Positions 6,589 through 14,400 of a DNA stretch of 27,300 nt are shown piece by piece. The notes under the pieces are model-generated. The model made no database searches. It worked only from the letters and a program-made list of their open reading frames with translations, and was not told where the DNA came from. This stretch comes from a virus. The stretch spans positions 1 through 27,300 of the IMG/VR virus record IMGVR_UViG_3300021139_000115; one strand, given 5' to 3'. The translations under genes were made by a program, and so were the position numbers. Each line of letters opens with the position of its first letter. The stretch's first letter is position 1.

Positions 6589-6596
6589 TATTTATC
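6589..6596 (-). promoter_or_regulatory. Late promoter box GATAAATA of HEG A
   Basis: GATAAATA sits 5 nt upstream of the hairpin and 64 nt upstream of the ATG at 6524. It is one of the better matches to TATAAATA in the window. Confidence 0.6.
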
Positions 6597-6609
6597 AAAA
6601 ATTTTTAAT

Positions 6610-7143
6610 ATGGATACCTTACTCTTGAATGCAAATTTTGAGCCCATTTCTATATTACCACTTAGTGTAATAGATTGGCGTCACGCAATAAAATTAATGT
6701 TTCTTGGAAGAATCACGGTCATCGAAACCTATCCCGATTGGATAATCCGTAGTGAAAAACTAGCAATTAATGTACCGTCGGTATGTGTAACCAAGGACTA
6801 CTTTCACTTCAAAAAAGGTGTACGCTTTAGTCGCTACAACATGTACCTACGTGACCTGTTTCAATGTCAGTACTGTAATGATGTATTTGATTTTGAAGAC
6901 TTGACTATCGATCATGTAGTACCGCGTGTGAGTGGAGGCAAAACTAACTGGACCAACTGTGTGACTGCTTGTAAAACCTGTAACTTTAACAAGGGCAGTA
7001 AAACCAATATCCTGCCCCGGATCAAGCCCTACAAGCCCGACTACTATGCACTAGTTAAGAAGTGGAAGGAGATGCCGTTCACTGTTCGACAAGAGTCATG
7101 GAACCAATACTTAGGAACCGATAAGAAGGTGGCTAATCGTTAA
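6610..7143 (+). CDS. HNH endonuclease, stand-alone (McrA-like fold)
   Basis: A 177-aa protein with a zinc-bound HNH core: C86-x2-C89 (FQCQYCND), D101-H102 (TIDHVVPR), N116, and C121-x2-C124 with a following N127-K128 (ACKTCNFNKGS). The N-terminal 80 residues (LLLNANFEPISILPLSVIDWRHAIKLM) are typical of a widespread phage and bacterial HNH family that lacks NUMOD repeats. It is unrelated to the homing endonucleases beside it apart from the core. It is transcribed away from HEG A, with 85 nt between the starts. Neither an SD nor a late box is visible on this strand, so it may be expressed at another stage. It ends in a TTAA shared with the stop of the convergent gene at 7140. Confidence 0.85.
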   Translation: MDTLLLNANFEPISILPLSVIDWRHAIKLMFLGRITVIETYPDWIIRSEKLAINVPSVCVTKDYFHFKKGVRFSRYNMYLRDLFQCQYCNDVFDFEDLTIDHVVPRVSGGKTNWTNCVTACKTCNFNKGSKTNILPRIKPYKPDYYALVKKWKEMPFTVRQESWNQYLGTDKKVANR

Positions 7144-7562
7144 TCTGCGTCGTTGGCGCCAGTGCCCGGAGGTAGCTGAGGTCTATACTCCGGGTTCTTC
7201 TTGAGATAGGCTTCAACATAACTTTTTAAATCTCTACCCTGTTGTGGCATTGTGAAATTGATCAAGAACCATAAATCAGTTCCAGGCTGAACTGCATACT
7301 CTTGTTCTAGTTGTCTACGCTCTTTGCTTATATTTCTCTGAGTGCTTCCCACCGGACTTTGAATTCCAGTTTCTTGCGCTTGTGGTACATTGTCTAAATT
7401 ACCACCAACTATGCCAGCACCTCTTGGCTCACCATCTTCAGCAATGGGCATGCCTGCTAGGCGTTTGAGTTCATTGAGTTCTCGCGGGTCTATGTAGGCA
7501 TCGGCCTCGCCAGTTTCTCCTAGCGGAACAAAATTGGCACTGGTTATTCTATATTGCTTCAT
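7140..7562 (-). CDS. Unknown 140-aa late protein
   Basis: I do not recognise a family. It begins MKQYRITSANFVPLGETG and is acidic early. It holds ELNELKRLAGMPI at 28-40, a motif shared with the 670-aa and 499-aa proteins. The centre is Gly/Gln-rich and probably disordered. A more ordered segment follows at about 95-125 (DLWFLINFTMPQQGRDLKSY), then a Pro-rich tail. The start is supported by an ATAAATA box 4 nt upstream without SD. It lies between the SGNH hydrolase gene and the HNH gene, and overlaps the latter's end by 4 nt, tail to tail. Confidence 0.7.
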   Translation of the reverse strand: MKQYRITSANFVPLGETGEADAYIDPRELNELKRLAGMPIAEDGEPRGAGIVGGNLDNVPQAQETGIQSPVGSTQRNISKERRQLEQEYAVQPGTDLWFLINFTMPQQGRDLKSYVEAYLKKNPEYRPQLPPGTGANDAD

Positions 7563-7566
7563 TGTG

Positions 7567-7573
7567 TATTTAT
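7567..7573 (-). promoter_or_regulatory. Late promoter box ATAAATA, 4 nt from ATG (leaderless)
   Basis: ATAAATA, CACA, ATG at 7562, with no SD. It overlaps the end of the SGNH gene. Confidence 0.6.
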
Positions 7574-8757
7574 TTTAATTTTTTAATAAAGTAGTTGGCA
7601 ATGGCACGATGAGTTTTTGGCCCTAGGCTGCTGTAAACATTGTAATAAATCAAATCTAATGGTATTTTTTTATCATCTCGATTGATATAGAGATCTTGAT
7701 ACAGAATTGAAAATTTAGCACATACTGATTCTATTAGAATTTTGTTTTTGTTGAAGTTGTAATTGTTGCTTTTCCAATCAATGTGTTCCCACCAATCGGC
7801 ATAGGGCAAATTGTCATTTCTATGTGTATGCACCCCGCCACTGAATTTTTTACTGACAAATTCGCGTAGACTCATTGAGGGATACAACATGAATACAGCA
7901 ACAATTTGCGGGCTCAATAATTGAATGGTTTGCGTGGCTATACGAGCCAAGCCATCTGTGCTTATGCCCAATACACTGAGATTTAGCACTGTTGCGCCAG
8001 TTTGTTGTTCAACAAGATAAGGCCAAGTCATATCTTGTTCAATGCCTATACCAAATGTATCGCTGTCGCCCAAACAAATTATAAGTTTTTTGTTTGCCAG
8101 TGTTTCAGCAGTGTAGTCTTGACTGGCACGATAGCCAAGATTGTTGTAACGATACACAGTGTCGTCGCCAGGATATCTAAATTCTTCGGCATCAATTCTG
8201 GCCGGTATTGATGATGCTGCGGGTATTTTCTTATTGAAATACAAATTGCGTAAATGGTCTTTACCTAGATAGCTTTCTATGTCGTCAACATCAACTCCCA
8301 AGTCAAAGTATTCCAATTTTGGTGCAAAAGTTTTTTCTTGCACTATGTCGGCAACTGTTTGTGTTGTGGCATAGGGTTTTAGTGTGACCCTGGCAATTTG
8401 TTTGTGTTTGATTGGCAAGTTGTGCCATTCTCCTTGAGTGGCAAAATCAGTTTTTTCAATACATTGTTGAACTGGTATAAGTTGTGTATAGTCAGGCGAA
8501 GTGGGTGCAAAAAACAATATAACAATGTCGGGGTCATGAACACTGACCGAAATGTTAAATTCAAGATCAACATTGCTTCTCACATCATCCACCTTGACCA
8601 TGTCGTCGGCAATTTGACTATGCCAGGTTCGCGTCATGAGATTGAACTCGGTAGTGGTAGATGAATTGTTGCCAAATATAGTTATCGTGCCGATGGCTGA
8701 CTTTATTATTCCTGCATTAGAAATCGCACAGAAAGGAAATAGGTATCTAGCACTCAT
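7570..8757 (-). CDS. SGNH/GDSL-type hydrolase-like protein
   Basis: The 395-aa protein has two parts. Residues 1-185 are an uncharacterised, beta-rich N-terminal region. From about 195 the sequence runs RYNNLGYRAS...LIICLGDSDTFGIG, with the nucleophile block GDS at 230-232, a second block around G264 (NLSVLGIS) and a candidate catalytic His383 (GPKTHRAIA). The usual block III Asn is not evident (FMLYPSMS at about 289), so activity is uncertain. SGNH enzymes hydrolyse esters such as O-acetyl groups on sugars; on a virion this could mean host glycan deacetylation, but that is inference. A TTAAATA box lies 6 nt before the start. The upstream 670-aa gene is closed off by a terminator. Confidence 0.72.
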   Translation of the reverse strand: MSARYLFPFCAISNAGIIKSAIGTITIFGNNSSTTTEFNLMTRTWHSQIADDMVKVDDVRSNVDLEFNISVSVHDPDIVILFFAPTSPDYTQLIPVQQCIEKTDFATQGEWHNLPIKHKQIARVTLKPYATTQTVADIVQEKTFAPKLEYFDLGVDVDDIESYLGKDHLRNLYFNKKIPAASSIPARIDAEEFRYPGDDTVYRYNNLGYRASQDYTAETLANKKLIICLGDSDTFGIGIEQDMTWPYLVEQQTGATVLNLSVLGISTDGLARIATQTIQLLSPQIVAVFMLYPSMSLREFVSKKFSGGVHTHRNDNLPYADWWEHIDWKSNNYNFNKNKILIESVCAKFSILYQDLYINRDDKKIPLDLIYYNVYSSLGPKTHRAIANYFIKKLK

Positions 8758-8763
8758 GTAGAT

Positions 8764-8770
8764 TATTTAA
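8764..8770 (-). promoter_or_regulatory. Late promoter box TTAAATA, 6 nt from ATG (leaderless)
   Basis: TTAAATA, ATCTAC, ATG at 8757, with no SD. It is placed just after the terminator of the preceding gene. Confidence 0.5.
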
Positions 8771-8790
8771 TACAATTTTGGATTGGATGT

Positions 8791-8816
8791 AAAAATCGCT
8801 ACCTAAGTAGCGATTT
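8791..8816 (-). terminator. Rho-independent terminator
   Basis: Stem AAATCGCTAC/GTAGCGATTT (10 bp, 4-nt loop). Read on the minus strand it is followed by a T-run (8791-8795). It ends the transcript of the 670-aa gene, whose stop is 4 nt away. Confidence 0.85.
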
Positions 8817-8819
8817 GGT

Positions 8820-10832
8820 TTACTTTTTAATACTTTCGTATTCGGCTAGTAACTGTGCTTCAAGTTCAAGTATGCTTTCTTGTACTTTACCATCAATTGG
8901 CATACCACGTGCGGGTTGAGTCATGGCATTGTCTCCGTCGGGTGCTTTTGGATACATGCGTTTCTCACCAGGATCGCCTTCGCCTGGGCCCATTGTGCTG
9001 CCCTTCATGCTTTGGTATTTGACTTTGTGAGCAGTATTCATTGGCTCTTCTTCGGGCTCGTCTACAGGCGCATCGGCTTCGTCTAAATGATCATGTCCGT
9101 GAACTGGACAATTTTCCTCGCCTTTGTCATCGCAGCAACATGTATCCTCGGCCTCGTTCATTTCATTTACTTGTAATCCGGCCAATTTAGCTAGTTCGTG
9201 TAAAGCAGCATTTTCTTTCTTGATCTCACCAGTAGGCTTGCCATCAATTTTGATTTCCTCGCCAGGCGGAGTCTGTTGTACTGCTAGGCCAAATGCGTTA
9301 CCTTCGTCTATGCCCAAATCTTCAGCGAAACGTTGAGAAATAAACTCAGATGCATCAGCATCATAGTTACGAATTTCGCCTTTGTTGAAATAGTATTCCC
9401 ATAAATCACTTTCTAAATCATAATCCATTTCACCGCCTTGTTTGAAATGTTCAACTGCGGCAGAATTGTTCTGTATAATATTAGCCAATTCATCGTCGAA
9501 ATTTTCTTTTACCGGAAAAGTTTTGCCACCTAAGGTAAAATGATCTTCGCCAGCTTCTTTAGCCTTCTCATCTTTATAGTGCATTACTCCTGCACCTTCA
9601 TCAGTTAAGCCTGCCAATTTAGCAATCTCGTCTAACTCGTCGTGGACTGCAGGCTTAGGTGCGTCTAATTTAGTCATACCAGGGTGCATACTGCGTTCTG
9701 CATCCTGTTGCTCTACATCTTTCAAACTCAATGGGGCGGCCCCAGAGGCCTTGCGTTGTATTGTTGGTATTTCGTATTGTACTGGTTTTGATTCATCCAT
9801 ATGATGTTTGTGTAGTGCTAAAGCGCTGTTTAACAAATCACTGCACTCTCCGGTCATTTTGTATTTGTTGTAGTGATCGTTAAGAGTATTCATGCACTCG
9901 TCCATGCCCATACCATGTTTCTTGGCCAAGGCTTGAAAGTTCATGCTTTCGTTAACTGTGTCAATGTTGCCTTTGCCTGATATCTTGGTACCTTTTTTAC
10001 CTTTTGGTACTTCACCTGTGGTGCGACCAAATGGATCTGCAGGTACGCTTGCTTTCATGGGTGCATCTTTCTTGGGACGACCTTTTTGTCCTGTTCGAGG
10101 AACGTGTTTTGTTTTGGTTTTCTTTTCTTCGTCGCTAGGATCATAACTGGTACCGTATGTGCCTTTGTGCACACGTACATTATCCTTAGCGGCTTTTTTC
10201 ATTAACTCTTTTTCATTACCGTCATGATCTAAATCAAGGAAGTCGGGCTTTGAGCCTTCCGCCACACCTGGTCCGTTTACTAGTTTGAATTTTCGTTCCC
10301 ATACACTATAGTCTTTACCAGATTGTTCACCGGCTTGTTTTAATACCCAACCTATTCCTTTAGGGCGCTGACCATTTGGCATTTTGACCTTTTCGGATCG
10401 CAGGCCTTCTGCCACACCGTGTTCAGTACATGTACCGGCTTCGCACATGGCACATTCACCCATGTTGCCCATTCCGCCATCCAGTGACTCATTGGCTTTT
10501 TTCTTACCAGCAACACTACGGCGTGTCATTTCTTTTTGTCCCAGCTTTTCACGACCAATAGTGGCTGCAATGGCCTTGGCAGATTCTTTGCTCTTGCCTG
10601 ACTTTTCTATTGCCTTAGTGGTTTTATCAAATTTGCTTTCTTCAAACATCTTTGCTAGGCGTTGTTCTGTTGTGCTTACGTCACGTAGGCCAGCAAGGAT
10701 ACTGCCCTGTGCTTCTACGCTTTCGCGAATCACTTGTGCTTTGTCTTTGATGACTTCTGCAGGCGTTGGCTCAAGAGCTTGCAACTTACCTAATATACTA
10801 TAAATGTTATCGTGTGGGTGATTTTGGCTCAT
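8820..10832 (-). CDS. Unknown 670-aa multi-motif late protein
   Basis: I do not recognise a family; the size and low complexity suggest a head-core or internal virion protein, which is inference. Visible parts: a helical, charged N-terminus (1-110); a Cys/His cluster C127-x2-C130-x4-C135-x2-H138; an EF-hand-like loop D200-L-D202-H-D204-G205 (PDFLDLDHDGNEKE); a basic stretch 238-262 with an AT-hook-like KGRPKK; ELDEIAKLAGLTDE at 399-412 and HELAKLAGLQVNE at 545-557; a second cluster C565-C567, C575-x2-H578 (NCPVHGHDH); and a helical, acidic end. The SD (AGAGG) lies in the tail of the upstream 211-aa gene, 2 bases from its stop, so the two genes are probably co-translated. Confidence 0.75.
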   Translation of the reverse strand: MSQNHPHDNIYSILGKLQALEPTPAEVIKDKAQVIRESVEAQGSILAGLRDVSTTEQRLAKMFEESKFDKTTKAIEKSGKSKESAKAIAATIGREKLGQKEMTRRSVAGKKKANESLDGGMGNMGECAMCEAGTCTEHGVAEGLRSEKVKMPNGQRPKGIGWVLKQAGEQSGKDYSVWERKFKLVNGPGVAEGSKPDFLDLDHDGNEKELMKKAAKDNVRVHKGTYGTSYDPSDEEKKTKTKHVPRTGQKGRPKKDAPMKASVPADPFGRTTGEVPKGKKGTKISGKGNIDTVNESMNFQALAKKHGMGMDECMNTLNDHYNKYKMTGECSDLLNSALALHKHHMDESKPVQYEIPTIQRKASGAAPLSLKDVEQQDAERSMHPGMTKLDAPKPAVHDELDEIAKLAGLTDEGAGVMHYKDEKAKEAGEDHFTLGGKTFPVKENFDDELANIIQNNSAAVEHFKQGGEMDYDLESDLWEYYFNKGEIRNYDADASEFISQRFAEDLGIDEGNAFGLAVQQTPPGEEIKIDGKPTGEIKKENAALHELAKLAGLQVNEMNEAEDTCCCDDKGEENCPVHGHDHLDEADAPVDEPEEEPMNTAHKVKYQSMKGSTMGPGEGDPGEKRMYPKAPDGDNAMTQPARGMPIDGKVQESILELEAQLLAEYESIKK

Positions 10833-10834
10833 CG

Positions 10835-11470
10835 TTATTGTCCTCTTTTGCCTTGCAGTTTATTTTTTGTTGTACCAATTGGTGCAGTGTCGCCTTGTGG
10901 TACTCGTTTACTGTTTGTTGTTTCGCCTTTGGTAGTGCCTTTTTCAAACACTCGATCGCTATTAGAGTCACTACCAGCAGTTTCAAATTTGCGTGTATGT
11001 TTTTCTAATTCAGCAATCAAACTTGTAATACGACCAGGACCAACTAACTCTTGTGCGCCTTTAACGTCTTTTAATTCTGGATCGTCAAGCAATGCCGTTT
11101 TTTCTACATTGTTGACGCCACGCATTTCAGCCTCTTCAGTGAATTCAGCCTCTTGCAAATTGCGCACATTTAACCAATTGGGATTGATTTTGGCACGCTC
11201 TTTAATTATCTGTGCTATAGCAACATTGGTAGTGGGATAGGCCACTTGAACATCAAACATCCAGCAGTCACAAGGACCGCCCCAATTTGGAAACTCTCTG
11301 TGCTCTTGTATTGGCAAATGTTTTACTGCACTAATGCTTTCCAATTGATAAGTTTCAAGAGCATTTTTAATTGCTTCCATCACTTCCTTGGTGGGCTCAG
11401 TACCGGCTAGTTTAATGCGAAATTCGTATGGCTTGGTAAGCTCAAATACGTAAGTCTGAAATGGTTTCAT
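10835..11470 (-). CDS. Unknown 211-aa late protein
   Basis: I do not recognise a family with certainty. Residues 1-105 look like a compact alpha/beta domain (YVFELTKPYEFRIKLAGT, then a helix EVMEAIKNALETYQL, then WMFDVQVAYPTTNVAIAQII). The middle is charged. The last 60 residues are polar and basic, probably disordered (KGTTKGETTNSKRVPQG). It lies between the probable TerS and the 670-aa protein and shares a transcript with the latter. The start has an SD (AGGAC) and a CTAAATA box 20 nt upstream. A head-assembly role would fit the position but is not shown. Confidence 0.7.
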   Translation of the reverse strand: MKPFQTYVFELTKPYEFRIKLAGTEPTKEVMEAIKNALETYQLESISAVKHLPIQEHREFPNWGGPCDCWMFDVQVAYPTTNVAIAQIIKERAKINPNWLNVRNLQEAEFTEEAEMRGVNNVEKTALLDDPELKDVKGAQELVGPGRITSLIAELEKHTRKFETAGSDSNSDRVFEKGTTKGETTNSKRVPQGDTAPIGTTKNKLQGKRGQ

Positions 11471-11490
11471 CGTAATAGTCCTATATTGTA

Positions 11491-11497
11491 TATTTAG
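11491..11497 (-). promoter_or_regulatory. Late promoter box CTAAATA (leadered)
   Basis: CTAAATA lies 20 nt upstream of the ATG at 11470, with an SD AGGAC in the leader. Confidence 0.65.
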
Positions 11498-11507
11498 TCT
11501 TGATTAA

Positions 11508-12011
11508 TTATTTGCTCTGCTTGCTCAGGATCTGTTTCAACAGTTCATTACGATCAAGTACTATGCCTTTACCATCAATTGGTTCTTCAACAGCGTCGGA
11601 ATCACCGCTTTTGGCATCTTTTCGAATTTGATGATCCAAACGTGCCTTGGCCAACTGTAGATTAATCATGCGCAATTTCTTGTCCATTTTGGCAGTTTTG
11701 GCAGTGATGGCGTGTCCCAACATGGTGCCGGCAGTCTGCATGATTACCCCAGCAAAACGTGGATCAATGTTCATGCCCAAATCCATTAAGTCTATTGCTT
11801 TGTCTCTAGCCAAATCTGCTAGTTCATCAAGCTCTTGGTCAGCAGTGTCTAGGTCACGCACAGTGGGCAGAGCAATATCAATTTTGCTGATGGCACTGTC
11901 TACTTCGGCAATGGTGGCTAGATTTTCATCAATGAATTGTTGCGCTTCTTCGGTGGTGGGATCGTCGGGGTTGGATGCTAGATTCAGCAACTCTTCAAGT
12001 TTTTTAGTCAT
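11508..12011 (-). CDS. Probable terminase small subunit (gp16-like)
   Basis: A 167-aa, almost all-helical protein. The central segment DLMDLGMNIDPRFAGVIMQT followed by GTMLGHAITAKTAKMDKKLR and MINLQLAKARLD resembles the DNA-packaging small terminase family of T4-like aquatic phages; T4 gp16 is 164 aa. TerS recognises phage DNA and regulates the TerL ATPase. Here it is not next to terL but about 6 kb away, beside the gp4 nuclease gene. The N-terminus is acidic and helical. A late box lies 4 nt before the start, with the spacer AGGT acting at best as a very weak SD. The family call comes from recall of the motif and is not certain. Confidence 0.6.
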   Translation of the reverse strand: MTKKLEELLNLASNPDDPTTEEAQQFIDENLATIAEVDSAISKIDIALPTVRDLDTADQELDELADLARDKAIDLMDLGMNIDPRFAGVIMQTAGTMLGHAITAKTAKMDKKLRMINLQLAKARLDHQIRKDAKSGDSDAVEEPIDGKGIVLDRNELLKQILSKQSK

Positions 12012-12015
12012 ACCT

Positions 12016-12022
12016 TATTTAT
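12016..12022 (-). promoter_or_regulatory. Late promoter box ATAAATA, 4 nt from ATG (near-leaderless)
   Basis: ATAAATA, AGGT, ATG at 12011. The box overlaps the stop of the gp4 gene. Confidence 0.55.
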
Positions 12023-12453
12023 TTTGCTCGGCCTTGATGGAACAAATCATTTTCGGTAAGAATTCTAAACTTTATGTTTTGATTGGCACAGTATTGTCGT
12101 GCTGCTTGCCACTTGGCCATATTCAATATGGCGGCGGCTTTGTCACGCTGGCTTCTTGCTGCCTCCAGTGTGGTTTCTTTGGCAGGCTTGATTTCCCACA
12201 ACTCGGCGTGAGTTCTTTGGGCTGCATCAATAAAAGTTACAAAAAAGTCGGGCACATAAATTGTGTTCTTGCCAGTGAAGGGGTTGCGGTAGTTTATGTG
12301 TATGGCTTCATTGGCCCAGTTCAGTATTGCGGGATTGTTGTCGCACATGCGCATCACCGCATGCTCCCAACTGCTGCGATAGTGTGGTCGCTTTTTGCCC
12401 ACATACTTGTTGGGGTTTAGCATCTGAAACTCGCCGTTGGCGTATTTGCTCAT
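12019..12453 (-). CDS. 4: Head completion protein gp4 (PD-(D/E)XK nuclease fold)
   Basis: A 144-aa protein of the T4 gp4 (head completion) type. It has YRSSWEHAVMRMCDNNPA at 25-42 with a conserved Glu30, then VPDF (Asp69) and ELWEIKP with Glu87 and Lys89. Together these form the PD-x(17)-E-x-K nuclease core also seen in TnsA. In T4 this protein acts at the end of DNA packaging to prepare filled heads for tail joining. The length is close to T4 gp4 (150). The start overlaps the stop of the 145-aa gene as ATGA, so the two are coupled. It belongs to the tube-region transcript starting at 14359. Confidence 0.85.
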   Translation of the reverse strand: MSKYANGEFQMLNPNKYVGKKRPHYRSSWEHAVMRMCDNNPAILNWANEAIHINYRNPFTGKNTIYVPDFFVTFIDAAQRTHAELWEIKPAKETTLEAARSQRDKAAAILNMAKWQAARQYCANQNIKFRILTENDLFHQGRAK

Positions 12454-12887
12454 AGTAGTATTGTTCTAGTAACGTAGGGACTGGTCTTTGTACCTTTTTT
12501 CACTCCCAACACACTGGTGGGTACGCGATTACTGTTTAAGAATGCTATAAGATAATTGCTCAATTCACCTTTGGGTAAACTTTGAAATTGTCCCAATATT
12601 TGCAAAGGATTTAAATTTTGTGCCTTGGCCGAATAGGTCAAAGTTGCTGCAAGATTTTGCGCAGTGATTTTGTTGTTGCAATACTCTTCAAAAAATGCCA
12701 CTATGGCATCATTGGTTTCGGCGGCCACATTAAATGGCACCGACATGAGATTGTTAAAGTATTTGGGCTTGGCAGCTGTTTGTACATTTAACGGAGCATT
12801 GGGGCCAGTTTGAGTAACCGGTGCTGGCACCACTGTGACTGGACCAGTAATGTTGGTTGCGGTCGAATATTGCGTAGTTGCCATCAT
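12450..12887 (-). CDS. Conserved-looking unknown 145-aa virion-region protein
   Basis: I cannot assign a function. The first 40 residues are Thr/Pro/Val-rich and probably extended. The rest is helical (VPFNVAAETNDAIVAFFEEY, then NLAATLTYSAKAQNL). It ends NSNRVPTSVLGVKKGTKTSP, a pattern I associate with conserved proteins of aquatic T4-like phages. The start is ambiguous between two adjacent ATGs. The first (12887) overlaps the upstream stop as TAATG, while the second (12884) has better spacing, 7 nt, to the SD AGGAG. It is coupled on both sides, between the tube-like protein and gp4, so it is probably needed in similar amounts. Confidence 0.75.
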   Translation of the reverse strand: MMATTQYSTATNITGPVTVVPAPVTQTGPNAPLNVQTAAKPKYFNNLMSVPFNVAAETNDAIVAFFEEYCNNKITAQNLAATLTYSAKAQNLNPLQILGQFQSLPKGELSNYLIAFLNSNRVPTSVLGVKKGTKTSPYVTRTILL

Positions 12888-14359
12888 TATACTCCTGGTA
12901 GACTTAGATCAATAGAAGAAGGTATGCTAAAGAAAGGACTTGCAGTACTGTTGGGATTAAGGAAACTGGTAAAGCTACTCCAACTTGAAGTCAATGCAGT
13001 TCCAATACCGGTACTAGATACCAAGCTACTGATACCAGGTACCAGATAAGTTGAGATTGCAGTATTGATTGCTGCTCCAGCAGCCTTGGTGGCATACGAG
13101 ATGGCAAGGTTTTCGGCAGTTTGGATTGCATTTTTGGGATTGGCAATTGCTGTAGCCACCAAAGTAACAATGCTGGGGCTGACGCCAGCTCCTTGTGCAA
13201 TACCTTTGATTACACCATTTACAATTTGTGTTTGTGCGTTGTTTACAATACTGCTCAATGCCAATTGTGCATTTTGACTTGGAGGTAAACCGTACTTGGC
13301 GCCAAGTTGGAATGCTGCTGATGACTGTGCAAAACTTGTAAATCCTGGAAGACTCAAGCCGCCACCGTTGACACTGGCACTGGCGTTTACTGTGGTAGCA
13401 GTGGCCATGCCGCCTGCTGGTCCAGTTGCATATATACTGAGATCTGCTTGGGCAGCAGCAGTTGCCTGTATGGCTCCAGCGGGATTTATACCTACTCCAC
13501 CAGTGGCCAAATCAGTAATGGTACTGGGCACATTGGTGGCACCGCCTTGTCCGTTGTCAATCAAGTTTACTCCGGCATAGGGGCTAATAACACTTGGCGA
13601 TGTATCATAATTCAGTGTTGTGTATCCGCCAACTGTGTTCGGTGTTGTGTATCCGGTCAAGTACTTTACTGTTTCAAATTGCAAAGTCATGTCGTGTTCA
13701 AGTAAACCGCCTTCACCATTCACATGCTCGCCGTGTTTGAAACTGGTGATTATGGGATTGACTAGTTCGTATTCACTAAAATACTTTTGATACAAACTAT
13801 AGATACGTATTGCTTGTATGTATTGATACTCTTGGAAATTGTCACTGGAAGCGCCTGCGGCTCCGGCATTGGCTCTAGGTGTGTATCCCCAATTGAATGT
13901 GGCACGTGTGTTGTATTTGGTGGGTATTTGATATGTGGCATCTGCATAATCAGGATCACGATAATAGTAACTGTAGTAGTCGTACCAAAAATTTCTAATT
14001 AGGTCAGACTGGTCATCGTGAAATTTTATAGTAACAGGATCATACTTGATGTTGTTCTGCACATAATTTTTACGGTTATAGGCATTGTGTTCTTTGACGC
14101 CTATAGTGAATTTTGGTAAGTTGACGCTTTTAACTATCATGCCCATTTGTTGGGCGCTGAGAGTACTCACATTAGATACCGCAGGATTAAGATCAAATTC
14201 TACATAGAATAAAAAATTATATTTTGGACTCAGTTTGTAGTCGTTGTCGATAAAGATCTTTTTGGCGTGTGTGTAGTCGCGCAGAATCACAGTGCCTTCA
14301 GTGTCGTTATCTAAAATGTTTACGGTGCGACTGGGTCGCAGATATCTATTAATACTCAT
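12887..14359 (-). CDS. Tail-tube-fold structural protein (tube/baseplate type), 490 aa
   Basis: Residues 40-255 have the look of the gp19/gp54 tail-tube fold: LSPKYNFLFYVEFDLNP, VKSVNLPKFTIGVKEHNAYN, and IKYDPVTIKFHDDQSD with a following Tyr-rich stretch (FWYDYYSYYYRD). The segment HDMTLQFETVKYLTGY closes the domain. Residues 260-490 are Ala/Gly/Ser-rich with long hydrophobic helices and no family I recognise. It sits directly after the tail tube gene, so a tube-cap or tube-initiator role in the baseplate is plausible but inferred. Tube proteins of this family are usually under 220 residues, so the C-terminal half is an addition. The CTAAATA box lies 5 nt before the start. Confidence 0.68.
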   Translation of the reverse strand: MSINRYLRPSRTVNILDNDTEGTVILRDYTHAKKIFIDNDYKLSPKYNFLFYVEFDLNPAVSNVSTLSAQQMGMIVKSVNLPKFTIGVKEHNAYNRKNYVQNNIKYDPVTIKFHDDQSDLIRNFWYDYYSYYYRDPDYADATYQIPTKYNTRATFNWGYTPRANAGAAGASSDNFQEYQYIQAIRIYSLYQKYFSEYELVNPIITSFKHGEHVNGEGGLLEHDMTLQFETVKYLTGYTTPNTVGGYTTLNYDTSPSVISPYAGVNLIDNGQGGATNVPSTITDLATGGVGINPAGAIQATAAAQADLSIYATGPAGGMATATTVNASASVNGGGLSLPGFTSFAQSSAAFQLGAKYGLPPSQNAQLALSSIVNNAQTQIVNGVIKGIAQGAGVSPSIVTLVATAIANPKNAIQTAENLAISYATKAAGAAINTAISTYLVPGISSLVSSTGIGTALTSSWSSFTSFLNPNSTASPFFSIPSSIDLSLPGV

Positions 14360-14364
14360 AGTAA

Positions 14365-14371
14365 TATTTAG
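14365..14371 (-). promoter_or_regulatory. Late promoter box CTAAATA, 5 nt from ATG (leaderless)
   Basis: CTAAATA, TTACT, ATG at 14359, with no SD. It follows the terminator of the tube gene by a few bases, so the two transcription units are separate. Confidence 0.68.
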
Positions 14372-14376
14372 TCAAT

Positions 14377-14400
14377 AAAAAACCCGGTCAAAACCGGGTT
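14377..14400 (-). terminator. Rho-independent terminator after tail tube gene
   Basis: A GC-rich stem AACCCGGT/ACCGGGTT with a 4-nt loop, followed on the minus strand by a T-run. It lies 17 nt after the stop of the tail tube gene. Confidence 0.9.

Larger units (their letters stand above)
6522..6596 (-). repeat. HEG upstream module, copy A
   Basis: This stretch is shared with 20875-20946 (+). In order it holds a TAAATA late box, a GTAGTT...AACTAC hairpin, a linker CTAACGCTTAYAAGGAGCAY with its SD, CAGCAAA, and the start codon. Copy A has one extra A just before ATG, so the upstream triplet frames differ. The similarity is therefore conserved as DNA or RNA rather than as protein. Confidence 0.8.

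Noticed and set aside
6610-6650. A bidirectional late promoter serving both the HNH at 6610 and HEG A
   Set aside because: TAAATA occurs only on the minus strand here; the + strand reads TATTTATC, which is the same box seen from the other side.
7140-7143. Shared palindromic TTAA serving as stop codon for both convergent genes
   Set aside because: It is real but a common way for converging phage genes to end; no further meaning.
11647-12420. A 257-codon open frame on the + strand
   Set aside because: It is antisense to the probable TerS and the gp4 nuclease, both of which have good motifs and starts; its own protein looks random.
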